Below, one piece after another: positions 18,598 to 27,139 of a DNA stretch of 64,000 bases. The stretch comes from Mycolicibacillus parakoreensis. GTDB lineage: Bacteria > Actinomycetota > Actinomycetes > Mycobacteriales > Mycobacteriaceae. The notes beneath the pieces are model-generated. The model made no database searches and had not been told where the DNA came from. It worked only from the letters and a program-made list of their open reading frames with translations. The number at the start of each line of letters is the position of its first letter. Positions within the stretch are counted from its first letter, which is position 1. The stretch covers positions 3,534,001 to 3,598,000 of the forward strand of contig NZ_CP092365.1 of NCBI RefSeq assembly GCF_022370835.2. Reading direction: 5' to 3'. Made by a program: the position numbers and the translations under genes.

Positions 18598-21144
18598 TCA
18601 GCCGAGCACCAGCCCCTCGCCGTCGGCGGTGAGGTTGACCGCGACGACGTCGCCGTCGTGGACCTTGCCGGCCAGCAGCATGCGGGCGAGCTCGTCGCCG
18701 ATGGCGTGCTGGATGAGCCGGCGCAGCGGGCGCGCGCCGTACAGCGGGTCGAACCCCCGCTCGGCCAGCCACCGCTTGGCCTCCAGCGACACCTCCAGCT
18801 GCAGCCGGCGCTGGGCCAGGCGCTTGTCGAGCTGGGCGAGCTGGATGTCGACGATGTGGACCAGTTCGTCGGCGTCGAGGGCCTCGAAGATGAGCACGTC
18901 GTCGAGCCGGTTGATGAACTCCGGCTTGAACGTCGCCCGCACCGCGGCCATCACCTGGTCCTCATCACCGCCGGCGCCCAGGTTGGACGTCAGGATGAGG
19001 ATCGTGTTGCGGAAGTCGACCGTGCGCCCCTGCCCGTCGGTGAGCCGGCCCTCGTCGAGGACCTGCAGCAGCACGTCGAACACGTCCGGGTGGGCCTTTT
19101 CGACCTCGTCGAAGAGCACCACCGTGTAGGGCCGGCGCCGCACCGCCTCGGTGAGCTGCCCACCCTGGTCGTAGCCGACGTAGCCCGGCGGCGCGCCGAC
19201 CAGGCGGGCCACCGAGTGCTTCTCGCCGTACTCGCTCATGTCGATGCGCACCATCGCGCGTTCGTCGTCGAACAGGAAGTCCGCCAACGCCTTCGCCAGC
19301 TCGGTCTTGCCGACCCCGGTCGGGCCGAGGAACAAAAACGCCCCGGTCGGCCGGTTCGGGTCGGCCACCCCGGCACGGGCGCGGCGCACCGCGTCGGAGA
19401 CCGCGGCGACCGGTTTGCGCTGCCCGACAACCCGTTTGGCCAGCTCGTCTTCCATGCGCAGCAGCTTGGCGGTCTCGCCTTCCAGCAGCCGCCCGGCCGG
19501 GATCCCGGTCCAGGCGCTCACCACATCGGCGATGTCGTCGGGACCGACCTCCTCTTTGAGCATGACGTTCTCGCGGGCCTGAGCGGTCGGCAGCGCGGCC
19601 TCGAGATTCTTCTCCACCTCCGGGATGCGCCCGTAGCGCAGCTCGGCGGCCTTGGCCAGATCGCCGTCGCGTTCGGCGCGGTCGGACTCCCCGCGCAGCG
19701 AGTCCAGCTGCTCGGTGAGTTCGCGCACCACGTCGATGGCGCCTTTCTCGTTCTGCCACTTGGCGGTGAGCTCGGCGAGTTTCTCTTTGTGGTCGGCGAG
19801 TTCGGCGCGCAGTTTGTCCAACCGGTCCCGGGAGGCGTCGTCCTCCTCCTTCGACAGCGCCATCTCCTCGATCTCGAGGCGACGCACGAGGCGCTCCACC
19901 TCGTCGATCTCCACCGGCCGGGAGTCGATCTCCATGCGCAGCCGCGACGCCGCCTCGTCGACCAGGTCGATCGCCTTGTCCGGCAGGAACCGGGAGGTGA
20001 TGTAGCGGTCGGAGAGGGTGGCCGCGGCCACCAGCGCGGAGTCGGTGATGCGCACCCCGTGGTGGACCTCGTAGCGGTCCTTGAGCCCGCGCAGGATGCC
20101 GATGGTGTCCTCCGCCGACGGCTCGCCGACGTAGACCTGCTGGAAACGGCGCTCCAGCGCGGCGTCCTTCTCGATGTATTTGCGGTACTCCTCCAGCGTG
20201 GTCGCCCCGACCATCCGCAGCTCCCCGCGGGCGAGCATCGGCTTGATCATGTTGCCGGCGTCCATCGCCCCCTCGCCGGTCGCGCCGGCACCGACGATGG
20301 TGTGCAGTTCGTCGATGAACGTGATCACCTGCCCGGCCGAGTCCTTGATCTCGTCGAGGACGGCCTTGAGGCGTTCCTCGAACTCGCCGCGGTACTTCGC
20401 GCCGGCCACCATCGACCCCAGGTCCAGGGCGACGACGGTCTTGTCGCGCAGGCTCTCGGGCACGTCGCCGGCCACCACCCGCTGGGCCAGGCCCTCGACG
20501 ATCGCGGTCTTGCCGACGCCGGGCTCACCGATGAGCACCGGGTTGTTCTTGGTGCGCCGGGAGAGCACCTGCACCACCCGGCGGATCTCGGTGTCGCGGC
20601 CGATGACCGGGTCGAGCTTGCCCTCCCGGGCGGCGGCGGTCAGGTCGGTGGAGTACTTCTCCAGCGCCTGATACGAGCCCTCGGGATCGGGGCTGGTGAC
20701 CCGCGCCGAGCCGCGCACCTTGACGAACGCCTCGCGTAACGCCTCGGCGGTGGCGCCGCGGTCCTGCAGCAGGGAGGCGACGTCGGAGTCGCCGGTCGCC
20801 AGCCCCACCACCAGGTGTTCGGTGGAGACGTATTCGTCGTCCATCTCGGTGGCCAGGTGCTGGGCGACGGTGATCGCCGCCAGCGCGTCACGCGACAACT
20901 GGGGCTGCGCGTTCGAGCTGGTCACCTGCGGCGCGAGGTCGACGAGACGTTGCGCCTCGCTACGCACCCCCGCCGGGTCGACCCCGACGGCCTCCAACAG
21001 CGGCGCGGCGATGCCGTCGTTCTGGGTCAGCAGCGCCAGCAGCAGATGGGCGGGACGGATGTCGGGGTTGCCGGCGGCGGTCGCCGCCTGCAGCGCCGCG
21101 GTGAGCGCGGCCTGCGTCTTGGTGGTCGGGTTGAACGAGTCCAC
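18598..21144 (-). CDS. clpB: Chaperone ClpB (Hsp100 disaggregase)
   Basis: Encodes 848 residues, the normal length. It unfolds aggregated proteins with DnaK, using ATP, in the cytosol. It has an N-domain repeat (~1-145), AAA-1 with Walker [11 protein letters not shown] near 206 and Walker [11 protein letters not shown], a coiled-coil M-domain (~405-530, [19 protein letters not shown]), AAA-2 with GPTGVGKTE near 607 and [11 protein letters not shown], and pore loops KYRGEFEER and GYVGYDQGG. The GTG at 21144 begins the family N-terminus [11 protein letters not shown] after GAAGGAG; the longer frame would run into the promoter. It is controlled by the HAIR site at 21227. Confidence 0.97.
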   Translation of the reverse strand: MDSFNPTTKTQAALTAALQAATAAGNPDIRPAHLLLALLTQNDGIAAPLLEAVGVDPAGVRSEAQRLVDLAPQVTSSNAQPQLSRDALAAITVAQHLATEMDDEYVSTEHLVVGLATGDSDVASLLQDRGATAEALREAFVKVRGSARVTSPDPEGSYQALEKYSTDLTAAAREGKLDPVIGRDTEIRRVVQVLSRRTKNNPVLIGEPGVGKTAIVEGLAQRVVAGDVPESLRDKTVVALDLGSMVAGAKYRGEFEERLKAVLDEIKDSAGQVITFIDELHTIVGAGATGEGAMDAGNMIKPMLARGELRMVGATTLEEYRKYIEKDAALERRFQQVYVGEPSAEDTIGILRGLKDRYEVHHGVRITDSALVAAATLSDRYITSRFLPDKAIDLVDEAASRLRMEIDSRPVEIDEVERLVRRLEIEEMALSKEEDDASRDRLDKLRAELADHKEKLAELTAKWQNEKGAIDVVRELTEQLDSLRGESDRAERDGDLAKAAELRYGRIPEVEKNLEAALPTAQARENVMLKEEVGPDDIADVVSAWTGIPAGRLLEGETAKLLRMEDELAKRVVGQRKPVAAVSDAVRRARAGVADPNRPTGAFLFLGPTGVGKTELAKALADFLFDDERAMVRIDMSEYGEKHSVARLVGAPPGYVGYDQGGQLTEAVRRRPYTVVLFDEVEKAHPDVFDVLLQVLDEGRLTDGQGRTVDFRNTILILTSNLGAGGDEDQVMAAVRATFKPEFINRLDDVLIFEALDADELVHIVDIQLAQLDKRLAQRRLQLEVSLEAKRWLAERGFDPLYGARPLRRLIQHAIGDELARMLLAGKVHDGDVVAVNLTADGEGLVLG

Positions 21145-21226
21145 AAATGCTCCTTCGGGGGCTAGTCGGTCGCGCGCTGGTCGGGATGGGGTCCCCGCAC
21201 GCGTTACGTCCTTCAACGCCGCAGAG

Positions 21227-21247
21227 GTTGAGTCTGTTCCGCTCAAG
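21227..21247 (-). promoter_or_regulatory. HspR operator (HAIR) upstream of clpB
   Basis: On the minus strand the sequence is CTTGAGC-N7-ACTCAAC, close to the HAIR consensus CTTGAGT-N7-ACTCAAG bound by HspR. It lies about 83 bases before the clpB start, so clpB is probably repressed by HspR together with the dnaK operon. Confidence 0.85.
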
Positions 21248-21325
21248 TCTGCCCGATCGGGCTGCCCCGCTCATTGTTGCCCGCGGCGGCGCCGAAAACA
21301 GCGAGATCCCCGCATCGGGGGCCGC

Positions 21326-21889
21326 TCAGCCCTCGAAGAGCATCCGGGCGATCCGCTCGACGGTGCCCATCGGGTCGGCGGCGCGCACCGCCGGGTCCAG
21401 CGCGCCGTTGCGCCACAGGGTGGCGAACCCGTGCACCAGCGACCAGGCGGCCAGCTCGGCGGCGACCGGGTCGGCGTGGGCGTGCGGGTCCTCGAGCGAG
21501 GCCACCCCGCGCGCGAGCTCCGCGCCGGCGGCGCGCTCGGCGGCCGTCAAAGCGGGGTCGGCGGCGTCCAGCAGCGATTTGGCGAACATCACCTCGTAGT
21601 GACCCGGGTGCTCGAGGGCGAACCGCACGTAGGCCAGTGCGGCGTCGACGAACCGCGGGCGCGCGGCGGTCAGGGCCGCCTCGAGCAGCCGGAATCCCTC
21701 GGTGGCCAGCGCGGTGAACAGCCCGCGGCGATCGGTGAAGTGGTGCGCGGGCGCGGCATGGGAGACCCCGGCGCGCCGGGCCAGCTCGCGCAGCGAGATC
21801 CGGTCGGCGCCGCGCTCAGCCACCAGGGCCGCGGCCTCGGCCAGCAGCGCCGCCCGCAGATCGCCGTGGTGATAGCTCGACCGGGTCAT
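21326..21889 (-). CDS. TetR family regulator
   Basis: Encodes 187 residues. The N-terminal helix-turn-helix (DLRAALLAEAAALVAERGADRISLRELARRAGVSHAAPAHHFTDR, residues ~8-52) is followed by an all-helical ligand domain. I chose the ATG at 21889 (MTRSSYHHGD); the longer frame crosses the operator region. It is divergent from the DoxX-like gene, with two copies of CTTGACA-type sites between them, so it probably represses itself and that gene. The ligand is unknown. Confidence 0.88.
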   Translation of the reverse strand: MTRSSYHHGDLRAALLAEAAALVAERGADRISLRELARRAGVSHAAPAHHFTDRRGLFTALATEGFRLLEAALTAARPRFVDAALAYVRFALEHPGHYEVMFAKSLLDAADPALTAAERAAGAELARGVASLEDPHAHADPVAAELAAWSLVHGFATLWRNGALDPAVRAADPMGTVERIARMLFEG

Positions 21890-21912
21890 GGCGCCCAGCA
21901 TAGCCGACAAAT

Positions 21913-21968
21913 CTTGACACTGCCTAGATGACGCCCGTAGGCTCCCTTTAACTTGACAGTGTCTAGAT
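21913..21968. promoter_or_regulatory. Two operator-like repeats between tetR and doxX
   Basis: CTTGACACTGCCTAGAT (21913-21929) and CTTGACAGTGTCTAGAT (21952-21968) are near-identical, 39 bases apart. The second contains the palindrome GACAGTGTC. They sit in the divergent gap and are the likely binding sites of the TetR protein. Confidence 0.65.
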
Positions 21969-21979
21969 TGGAGAGCGTC

Positions 21980-22426
21980 ATGGCCCCCTTGATCACGTTG
22001 CTGCTCGGCAGCGCCGGCGCCCGCGCCGCCGGCGCGCTCGGCGTGGACGACCTCGATTCCTGGCCGCGCGCGATCGCGGTCGGGCTCGCGGCGATGTTCA
22101 CCCTCACCGGCGTGGCGCACTTCGCGCCCCCGCTGCGGCGCCCACTGATCGCGATCGTGCCCCCGGCGCTGCCCGCGCCCGCGCTGCTGGTCAGCCTCAC
22201 CGGGGTGCTCGAGCTGCTCGGCGCCGCCGGTCTGCTGCTGCCCGCCACCCGGGTCGCGGCGGCCGCCTGCCTGCTGGTGTTGATGCTGGTGATGTTCCCG
22301 GCCAACGTCTACGCCGCCGCCATGCCCGACCCGCCGGCGGCGATGGCGACGCGGCTGCCGCGGCGCACCGCCGAGGAACTGCTCTACCTGGGGGCGGCCC
22401 TTGTGGTCATCCTCGGGGCCGGCTAG
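21980..22426 (+). CDS. DoxX-like integral membrane protein
   Basis: Encodes 148 residues with four membrane helices: AIAVGLAAMFTLTGVAHF, a central pair around LLVSLTGVLELLGAAGLLLP and VAAAACLLVLMLVMFPANVYAA, and a final LLYLGAALVVILGAG. The pattern GVAHF..LTGVLELLGAAGLL..R matches the DoxX/DoxD superfamily. The role is likely membrane redox or stress related, not proven. The ATG at 21980 has GGAGAG upstream. Its stop overlaps the stop of the convergent neighbour by three bases. Confidence 0.83.
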   Translation: MAPLITLLLGSAGARAAGALGVDDLDSWPRAIAVGLAAMFTLTGVAHFAPPLRRPLIAIVPPALPAPALLVSLTGVLELLGAAGLLLPATRVAAAACLLVLMLVMFPANVYAAAMPDPPAAMATRLPRRTAEELLYLGAALVVILGAG

Positions 22427-23169
22427 CCCAGGGGCAGCCGGCGCCGCACGGCCTGGATCATCCCGGGCACCCGCGACGCGCCCATCAGCGCCTTGAACAC
22501 CGGACTGCGCTCCCCGGGCACCACCCCGGAGGACTGCAGGGCGTCGAGGATGTCAAACAGCGTCTCCCCGAAGTACATCCGGCCGTCCTTGCCGAAGTGG
22601 TAGCGGTCCACCGCGGCGCACTGCACGAAGGTGCCGACCCCGTGGATGGCCGGGGCGGAGTCGTCGTAGGGGTAGAACCGCAGCGTGCCGCTGAAATGCC
22701 CGCTGCCGATGTAGCGGACGACCACCCGGGTCTCGCCGTCGGGGGTGACATCGAGGTACACCTGATCGGGCAGCGGGTCGTAGCGCCAGTCGGGGATCGC
22801 GTCGAGGAAGGCGAAGTTGTAGCGCACGAACTCGTCGAGCCCGACGATGATCCGCCCGAACGTGGTGGGGTCCTTGTAGCGCAGATCCGGGGTGTAGAGC
22901 TCGTCGTTGAGCGACATGTCCCGCATCAGCCAGCTCCACCAGTACTTCTTGGCCCACTCGGCGACGAACGCGATGTCCAGGCCGTGCTCGGCGTAGAAGG
23001 CGATCTTGGCGTCCAGGTCGACGAACCACTGCTCGGTCTGGGCGTTGAGCTCGTCCTCGGTGAGCACCGCGACCCGCCCGCCGGCGCGGTTGCCCTCGAG
23101 GTAGGTCGGCAGCGGCTGACGCAACCGGGGCCGGGCGATCGCCTCGCGGAACTTGGCCTCGTCGAACAC
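22423..23169 (-). CDS. Conserved protein of unknown function (NTF2/SnoaL-like)
   Basis: Encodes 248 residues. The central part (MSLNDELYTPDLRYKDPTTFGRIIVGLDEFVRYNFAFLDAIPDW..VVVRYIGSGHFSGTLRFYP..VQCAAVDRYHFGKDGRMYFGETLFDILDAL) has the cone-shaped SnoaL/NTF2 pattern. Such domains bind or turn over small hydrophobic molecules; I cannot name the substrate. The GTG start is preceded by AAGGAGGA. It is divergent from a TetR gene, with two palindromes between them, so it is probably that regulator's target. Confidence 0.75.
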   Translation of the reverse strand: MFDEAKFREAIARPRLRQPLPTYLEGNRAGGRVAVLTEDELNAQTEQWFVDLDAKIAFYAEHGLDIAFVAEWAKKYWWSWLMRDMSLNDELYTPDLRYKDPTTFGRIIVGLDEFVRYNFAFLDAIPDWRYDPLPDQVYLDVTPDGETRVVVRYIGSGHFSGTLRFYPYDDSAPAIHGVGTFVQCAAVDRYHFGKDGRMYFGETLFDILDALQSSGVVPGERSPVFKALMGASRVPGMIQAVRRRLPLG

Positions 23170-23197
23170 GGCGCTCCTCCTTCTGCAGCCCAATGTA

Positions 23198-23256
23198 GGA
23201 ATCAGTTGATTCCTTTGAGGATCGTGGCACGCCGACGGCCTAGAATCAAGTGATTC
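23198..23256. promoter_or_regulatory. Paired TetR operators (GAATCA-N2-TGATTC)
   Basis: GGAATCAGTTGATTCC (23198-23213) and GAATCAAGTGATTC (23243-23256) are two perfect palindromes sharing the half-site GAATCA, 44 bases apart centre to centre. They lie between the SnoaL-like gene and the divergent TetR gene. Confidence 0.8.
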
Positions 23257-23284
23257 GACCTCGACTGCGGCGGGAGGGCGGCCG

Positions 23285-23920
23285 GTGGCGGCGACGGCGG
23301 GGACGCCCCGGCGGTGGCGCGGGCAGACCCACGACGACCGGGTGCACGCCCGGCGGCGCCGACTGCTGGCGGCCGGCTACGCGCTGCTCGGCGACGACGG
23401 CACCGCCGGGGTGAGCATGCGGGCGGTCTGCCGCCACGCCGGGCTGAGCCTGCGCTACTTCTACGAGAACTTCGCCGACACCGACGCGCTGATCACGGCG
23501 GTCTACGACGAGTGCAACAGCGAGCTGCTGGCGGCGATCACCGCCGCGGCGCTGCCGCTGCGCGCCGAGCTCGATCGCGCGGTGCGCGCCGCGATCGACG
23601 CCGGGGCCGGCTATTTCGCCGCCGACCCGCGGCGCGTCCGCATCCTGCTGCGCGAACCGCTCTCCAACGACCTGCTCACCGACCGGCGCGCCGCGGTCGC
23701 CCCGGAACTGCTCGGCGCCCTGGTGCAGACCGGCGGCCTCGACCCCCGCGGGCCCGCCGCCGTCCACGCGATGACCGCCAGCGCGTTCTCCGGGGCGTTC
23801 ACCGCCCTCATCCTGGACTGGTCGGACGGCCGGCTGGCCGTCGACCGCGCCCAGCTGGTCGACTACGCGGCCACACTGGTGCTCTCCCAGCTGGGCGGCT
23901 CGGCTACCGTGCAGCCATGA
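23285..23920 (+). CDS. TetR family regulator
   Basis: Encodes 211 residues. The helix-turn-helix is at ~20-65 (RRRRLLAAGYALLGDDGTAGVSMRAVCRHAGLSLRYFYENF), followed by a ligand domain. The GTG at 23285 has GGGAGGG upstream. It probably controls itself and the divergent SnoaL-like gene through the paired GAATCA palindromes. The stop overlaps the start of the next gene as ATGA, so that membrane protein is likely in the same regulon. Confidence 0.88.
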   Translation: MAATAGTPRRWRGQTHDDRVHARRRRLLAAGYALLGDDGTAGVSMRAVCRHAGLSLRYFYENFADTDALITAVYDECNSELLAAITAAALPLRAELDRAVRAAIDAGAGYFAADPRRVRILLREPLSNDLLTDRRAAVAPELLGALVQTGGLDPRGPAAVHAMTASAFSGAFTALILDWSDGRLAVDRAQLVDYAATLVLSQLGGSATVQP

Positions 23921-24588
23921 CACCGGCCTGGGGTTCGGCGCTGACCGCGCTGGCCCCGCTGGCGTTGGTGGTGGCGGCCTCCCCGATCACGGTCATCCCC
24001 GCGGTGCTGGTGTTGCACACCCCGACCCCGCGGGCGAGCGGACTCGGCTTCGCGGCCGGGTGGCTGCTCGGGGTGGGCGGGTTGACCGCGGTGTTCGTCG
24101 CGGTCTCCGGTCTGCTCGGCGGGCTGGGCCGCACCCCGCCGGGCTGGGCGTCGTGGCTGCGGATCGTCGTCGGCGCCGCCCTGATCGGCGTCGGCGTCTA
24201 CCGCTGGCTCACCCGCGAGCGGCACACCGCGATGCCGCGCTGGATGCGTTCGTTGACCACGCTGCGCCCGTCGCGCGCGGCGGGCGTGGCCGTCGCGCTG
24301 GCGGTGGCACGCCCCGAGGTGCTGGGCATGTGCGCGGCCGCCGGCCTGGCGGTCGGCAGCGCCGGACTCACCCGACCCGAATCATGGCTGGCGGCAGCGA
24401 TTTTCGTGGCTGTGGCCACCTCCAGTGTGCTGGTGCCGATCGGCGGGTTCGTCGCCGCCGGCCCACGCCTCGAGGAACCGCTGACCCGGCTGAAGACGTG
24501 GATGGAGGCTCAGCACGCCGTGATGCTGGCGGTGGTGCTGGTGCTGATCGGGGCGATGGTGCTCTACAACGGGGTGCACGCGCTGTGA
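23917..24588 (+). CDS. GAP/LysE-superfamily membrane transporter
   Basis: Encodes 223 residues with six membrane segments. The start ALAPLALVVAASPITVIPAVLVL carries the SP-x-x-V-PA pattern of the GAP (Sap, sulfolipid-addressing) family within the LysE transporter superfamily. In mycobacteria members help move glycolipids across the membrane; here the cargo is unknown. The C-terminal AAGPRLEEPLTRLKTWMEAQHAVMLAVVLVLIGAMVLYNGV is also typical. It is translationally coupled to the TetR gene by a 4-base overlap. Confidence 0.8.
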   Translation: MTPAWGSALTALAPLALVVAASPITVIPAVLVLHTPTPRASGLGFAAGWLLGVGGLTAVFVAVSGLLGGLGRTPPGWASWLRIVVGAALIGVGVYRWLTRERHTAMPRWMRSLTTLRPSRAAGVAVALAVARPEVLGMCAAAGLAVGSAGLTRPESWLAAAIFVAVATSSVLVPIGGFVAAGPRLEEPLTRLKTWMEAQHAVMLAVVLVLIGAMVLYNGVHAL

Positions 24589-24644
24589 CCTCAGCGGGCC
24601 TCGACACGGCGGGCGACCTGGCGCGGCGTGCGGCGCGCGCGCCT

Positions 24645-24650
24645 TAGAAT
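24645..24650 (+). promoter_or_regulatory. Predicted -10 box for leaderless flavohemoglobin transcript
   Basis: TAGAAT ends nine bases before the ATG at 24659, with no ribosome site between. Confidence 0.45.
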
Positions 24651-24658
24651 CGGCGCGC

Positions 24659-25828
24659 ATGGGGTTGACCGACCGCACCGCGCTGCAGACGCTGCAGGAC
24701 GCGTTCGCCGCCCCGGCGGGCCCCGAGGTCACCGTGCACCGGTTTTTCACCCGCTGGTTCGCCGCCGAACCCGCTGTGCGCGCGATGTTCCCGCCCCACC
24801 TGAGTCCGCTGCGGGTGGCGTTCGCCCAGGCCCTGCACTGGGTGTACGGGCAGCTGGTTGCGCAGCGCTCGAAGGAGCCGGTGGCGTTTTTGGCCCAGCT
24901 CGGCCGCGACCACCGCAAATACGGGGTGACCGCCGGGCACTACCCGGCGATGCGCGCCGCCCTGCACGCGGCGCTGCGCGACAGCCTCGCCGCCTCGTGG
25001 ACCGCGACGCTGGAGGCGACCACCGCGCAGTCGCTGACGCTCATCACCGGGGTGATGAGCAGCGCCGCGGGCTCCGACACCGGCCCGGCCTGGTGGGACG
25101 GCACCGTCGTCGAGACCCACCGGGTCTCCCGGGACCTGGCGGTGGTGCGGCTGCAACTGGACCAGCCGTTGCCCTATCACCCCGGCCAGTACGTCAAGGC
25201 CGAGGTGCCCCAATGCCCCCGCAGCTGGCGGTATCTGTCCCCGGCGATCCCGGCGCAGGACTCCGGCGGCATCGAATTCCACGTTCGGGCGGTGCCCGGC
25301 GGGCTGGTCAGCACCGCCATCGTCGCCGAGACCCGCCCCGGTGACCGCTGGCGCCTCTCCGGGGCGCACGGCGGGCTGCACATCGACCGCGACCGCGGCG
25401 ACGACGTGCTGATGGTCGCCGGCAGCACCGGGCTGGCGCCGCTGCGCGCGCTCATCATGGATCTCACCCGGTGGGCCCAGAACCCGCGGGTGCACCTGTT
25501 CTTCGGGGCCCGCTACCCGTGCGAGCTCTACGATCTGCCCACGCTGTGGCAGATCGCCGCGCACAACCCGTGGCTGTCGGTCTCCCCGGTCACCGAGTAC
25601 TCCGCCGACCCGCCGTGGGCGCCGCACTACCCCGACCCGACACCGCCGCGCGGGCTGCACGTGCGCCAGGGGGGCCGGTTGCCCGAGGTGGTGGCCCAGT
25701 ACGGCGGGTGGGGGGATCGCCAGATCCTGGTCTGCGGCGGCCCGGCGATGGTGCGCGCCACCGTCGCAGCGCTGCGGGCACGCGGCACCGCCGCCGACCG
25801 CGTGCACCACGATCCGCTGTTCAGCTGA
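24659..25828 (+). CDS. Type II flavohemoglobin (Rv0385 type)
   Basis: Encodes 389 residues. The globin domain (1-~135) contains VTVHRFFTRWFAAEPAVRAMFPP and the proximal-side region GRDHRKYGVTAGHYPAMRAAL. It is followed by the FAD/NAD(P)H reductase module: PYHPGQYVKAEVP, RYLSPA, VLMVAGSTGLAPLRAL, FGARYPCELYD and ILVCGGPAMVRATV. The FAD motif is RYLSPA rather than RxYS. It resembles M. tuberculosis Rv0385, a type II flavohemoglobin reported to use D-lactate as electron source rather than act as a classic NO dioxygenase. Which reaction applies here is not settled. The start is supported by a leaderless -10 box. Confidence 0.85.
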   Translation: MGLTDRTALQTLQDAFAAPAGPEVTVHRFFTRWFAAEPAVRAMFPPHLSPLRVAFAQALHWVYGQLVAQRSKEPVAFLAQLGRDHRKYGVTAGHYPAMRAALHAALRDSLAASWTATLEATTAQSLTLITGVMSSAAGSDTGPAWWDGTVVETHRVSRDLAVVRLQLDQPLPYHPGQYVKAEVPQCPRSWRYLSPAIPAQDSGGIEFHVRAVPGGLVSTAIVAETRPGDRWRLSGAHGGLHIDRDRGDDVLMVAGSTGLAPLRALIMDLTRWAQNPRVHLFFGARYPCELYDLPTLWQIAAHNPWLSVSPVTEYSADPPWAPHYPDPTPPRGLHVRQGGRLPEVVAQYGGWGDRQILVCGGPAMVRATVAALRARGTAADRVHHDPLFS

Positions 25829-25846
25829 GTCGGGCAGAATCCGCCG

Positions 25847-26752
25847 ATGGCACCCCCGCAGATCCCCACCGTCACGCTGCGCGATGCGACCTCGCCGCTG
25901 ACCGCCACGTTCGCCCCGGGCGCGGGCATGGTGGGTGTCTCGCTGGCCGACGACGGCGTGGAGTTCCTCGGCCAACGCCACGGCCTGCGCGCCTACCTCG
26001 AGCGCGGCAAGACGATGGGCATCCCGATCCTGTACCCGTGGGCCAACCGGCTCGGCGCCGACCACTACGACGTCGACGGGGCGGTGGTCACACTGACCCC
26101 CGGCGCCGGCGGGGTGCGCACCGACGAGCACGGGGCGCCGATCCACGGGGTGCTGTCGGCCTACCCGGGCTGGCAGGTGATCCGCACCACCGAATCCCGG
26201 CTCATCGCCGAGATCGACTACGGCGCGCGGCCGTTGCTGCTGGCCAGCTTCCCCTACCCGCACCGGCTCACCGTCGAGGTCACGCTCGCCGAGCGCACCC
26301 TGCGCATCGCCACCACGGTCACCGCCACCGCCGCACCGGTGCCGCTGTGCTACGGGTTCCACCCGTATCTGCACCTGCCCGGGGTGCCGCGCGCCCAGTG
26401 GACGGTGCAGACCCCGGCGATGACCCACCGGCCGGTCGACGAGCGGGGGCTGCCCACCGGGGCCGCCGACACCCGCCGCGGCGCGACGGTCGTCCTCGGC
26501 CGCCGCGTCTACGACGACGGCTACACCGACGTGCCCGCCGGGGCGGTGTTCGCGGTGAGCGGCGGGCACCGGCGCCTCGAGGTGCACTTCGAGCGGGGTT
26601 TCCCGGCCGCGCAGGTGTTCGCCCCCGCCGACGACGACGTCATCTGCTTCGAACCGATGAGCGCCCCCACCGACGCGCTGCGCCGCGGCGGCTACCGGCT
26701 GGCCCACCCCGGGGAACCGGACACCACCGCCTTCGCCATCCGGGTCTGCTGA
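25847..26752 (+). CDS. Aldose 1-epimerase family protein
   Basis: Encodes 301 residues, a beta-sandwich galactose mutarotase fold. Catalytic positions are visible: IHGVL (first His), YGFHPYLHLPG (second His) and CFEPMSAPTDALRRGG (catalytic Glu and the EPMS/TN-type end motif). NRLGADHYDVDG is the family N-terminal block. It interconverts alpha and beta anomers of a hexose, and a phosphosugar is also possible. It follows the flavohemoglobin gene by 18 bases and converges on hspR. Confidence 0.9.
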   Translation: MAPPQIPTVTLRDATSPLTATFAPGAGMVGVSLADDGVEFLGQRHGLRAYLERGKTMGIPILYPWANRLGADHYDVDGAVVTLTPGAGGVRTDEHGAPIHGVLSAYPGWQVIRTTESRLIAEIDYGARPLLLASFPYPHRLTVEVTLAERTLRIATTVTATAAPVPLCYGFHPYLHLPGVPRAQWTVQTPAMTHRPVDERGLPTGAADTRRGATVVLGRRVYDDGYTDVPAGAVFAVSGGHRRLEVHFERGFPAAQVFAPADDDVICFEPMSAPTDALRRGGYRLAHPGEPDTTAFAIRVC

Positions 26753-26767
26753 CGGCGCAAGCGGCGG

Positions 26768-27139
26768 TCAGCGGCGCGGACGCCAGACCACCACGGCGGT
26801 GCTCTTGGGCGCCACCATCAGGTCGCGGCGCTGGTTGGCGCGCAACGACTCCACCTCACGGTTGAGCTCGGCGACGCGGGCCTGGAGCGCGTCGACCTGG
26901 TTGGTCAACTCGATGATCCGCTTGATGCCGGCCAGGTTGACGCCCTCGTCGTGGGAGAGCCGCTGCACCTCGCGCAGCAGATCGACGTCGTGCTCGGAGT
27001 AGCGCCGCCCGCCACCGGAGCTGCGGCGCGGACGCACCAACCCGATCCGGTCGTAGGTGCGCAACGTCTGGGCGTGCATCCCGGCGAGCTCGGCGGCCAC
27101 CGAGATCAAGAAGGTGCGGGCTTCGCTCTCCTTGCTCAT
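26768..27139 (-). CDS. hspR: Heat-shock repressor HspR (MerR family)
   Basis: Encodes 123 residues. The MerR winged helix-turn-helix (TFLISVAAELAGMHAQTLRTYDRIGLVRPRRSSGGGRRYSEHDV, ~10-55) is followed by a coiled-coil (LTNQVDALQARVAELNREVESLRAN). HspR represses the dnaK and clpB promoters at HAIR sites and needs DnaK as co-repressor, giving feedback. The ATG overlaps the dnaJ1 stop as ATGA. The C-terminal VVVWRPRR tail is conserved in mycobacteria. It is the last gene of the dnaK operon. Confidence 0.96.
   Translation of the reverse strand: MSKESEARTFLISVAAELAGMHAQTLRTYDRIGLVRPRRSSGGGRRYSEHDVDLLREVQRLSHDEGVNLAGIKRIIELTNQVDALQARVAELNREVESLRANQRRDLMVAPKSTAVVVWRPRR

Noticed and set aside
25471..26865. 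464-codon plus-strand frame over flavohemoglobin and epimerase
   Set aside because: Out of frame with two genes carrying complete motif sets; Arg/Ala/Gly-rich shadow.
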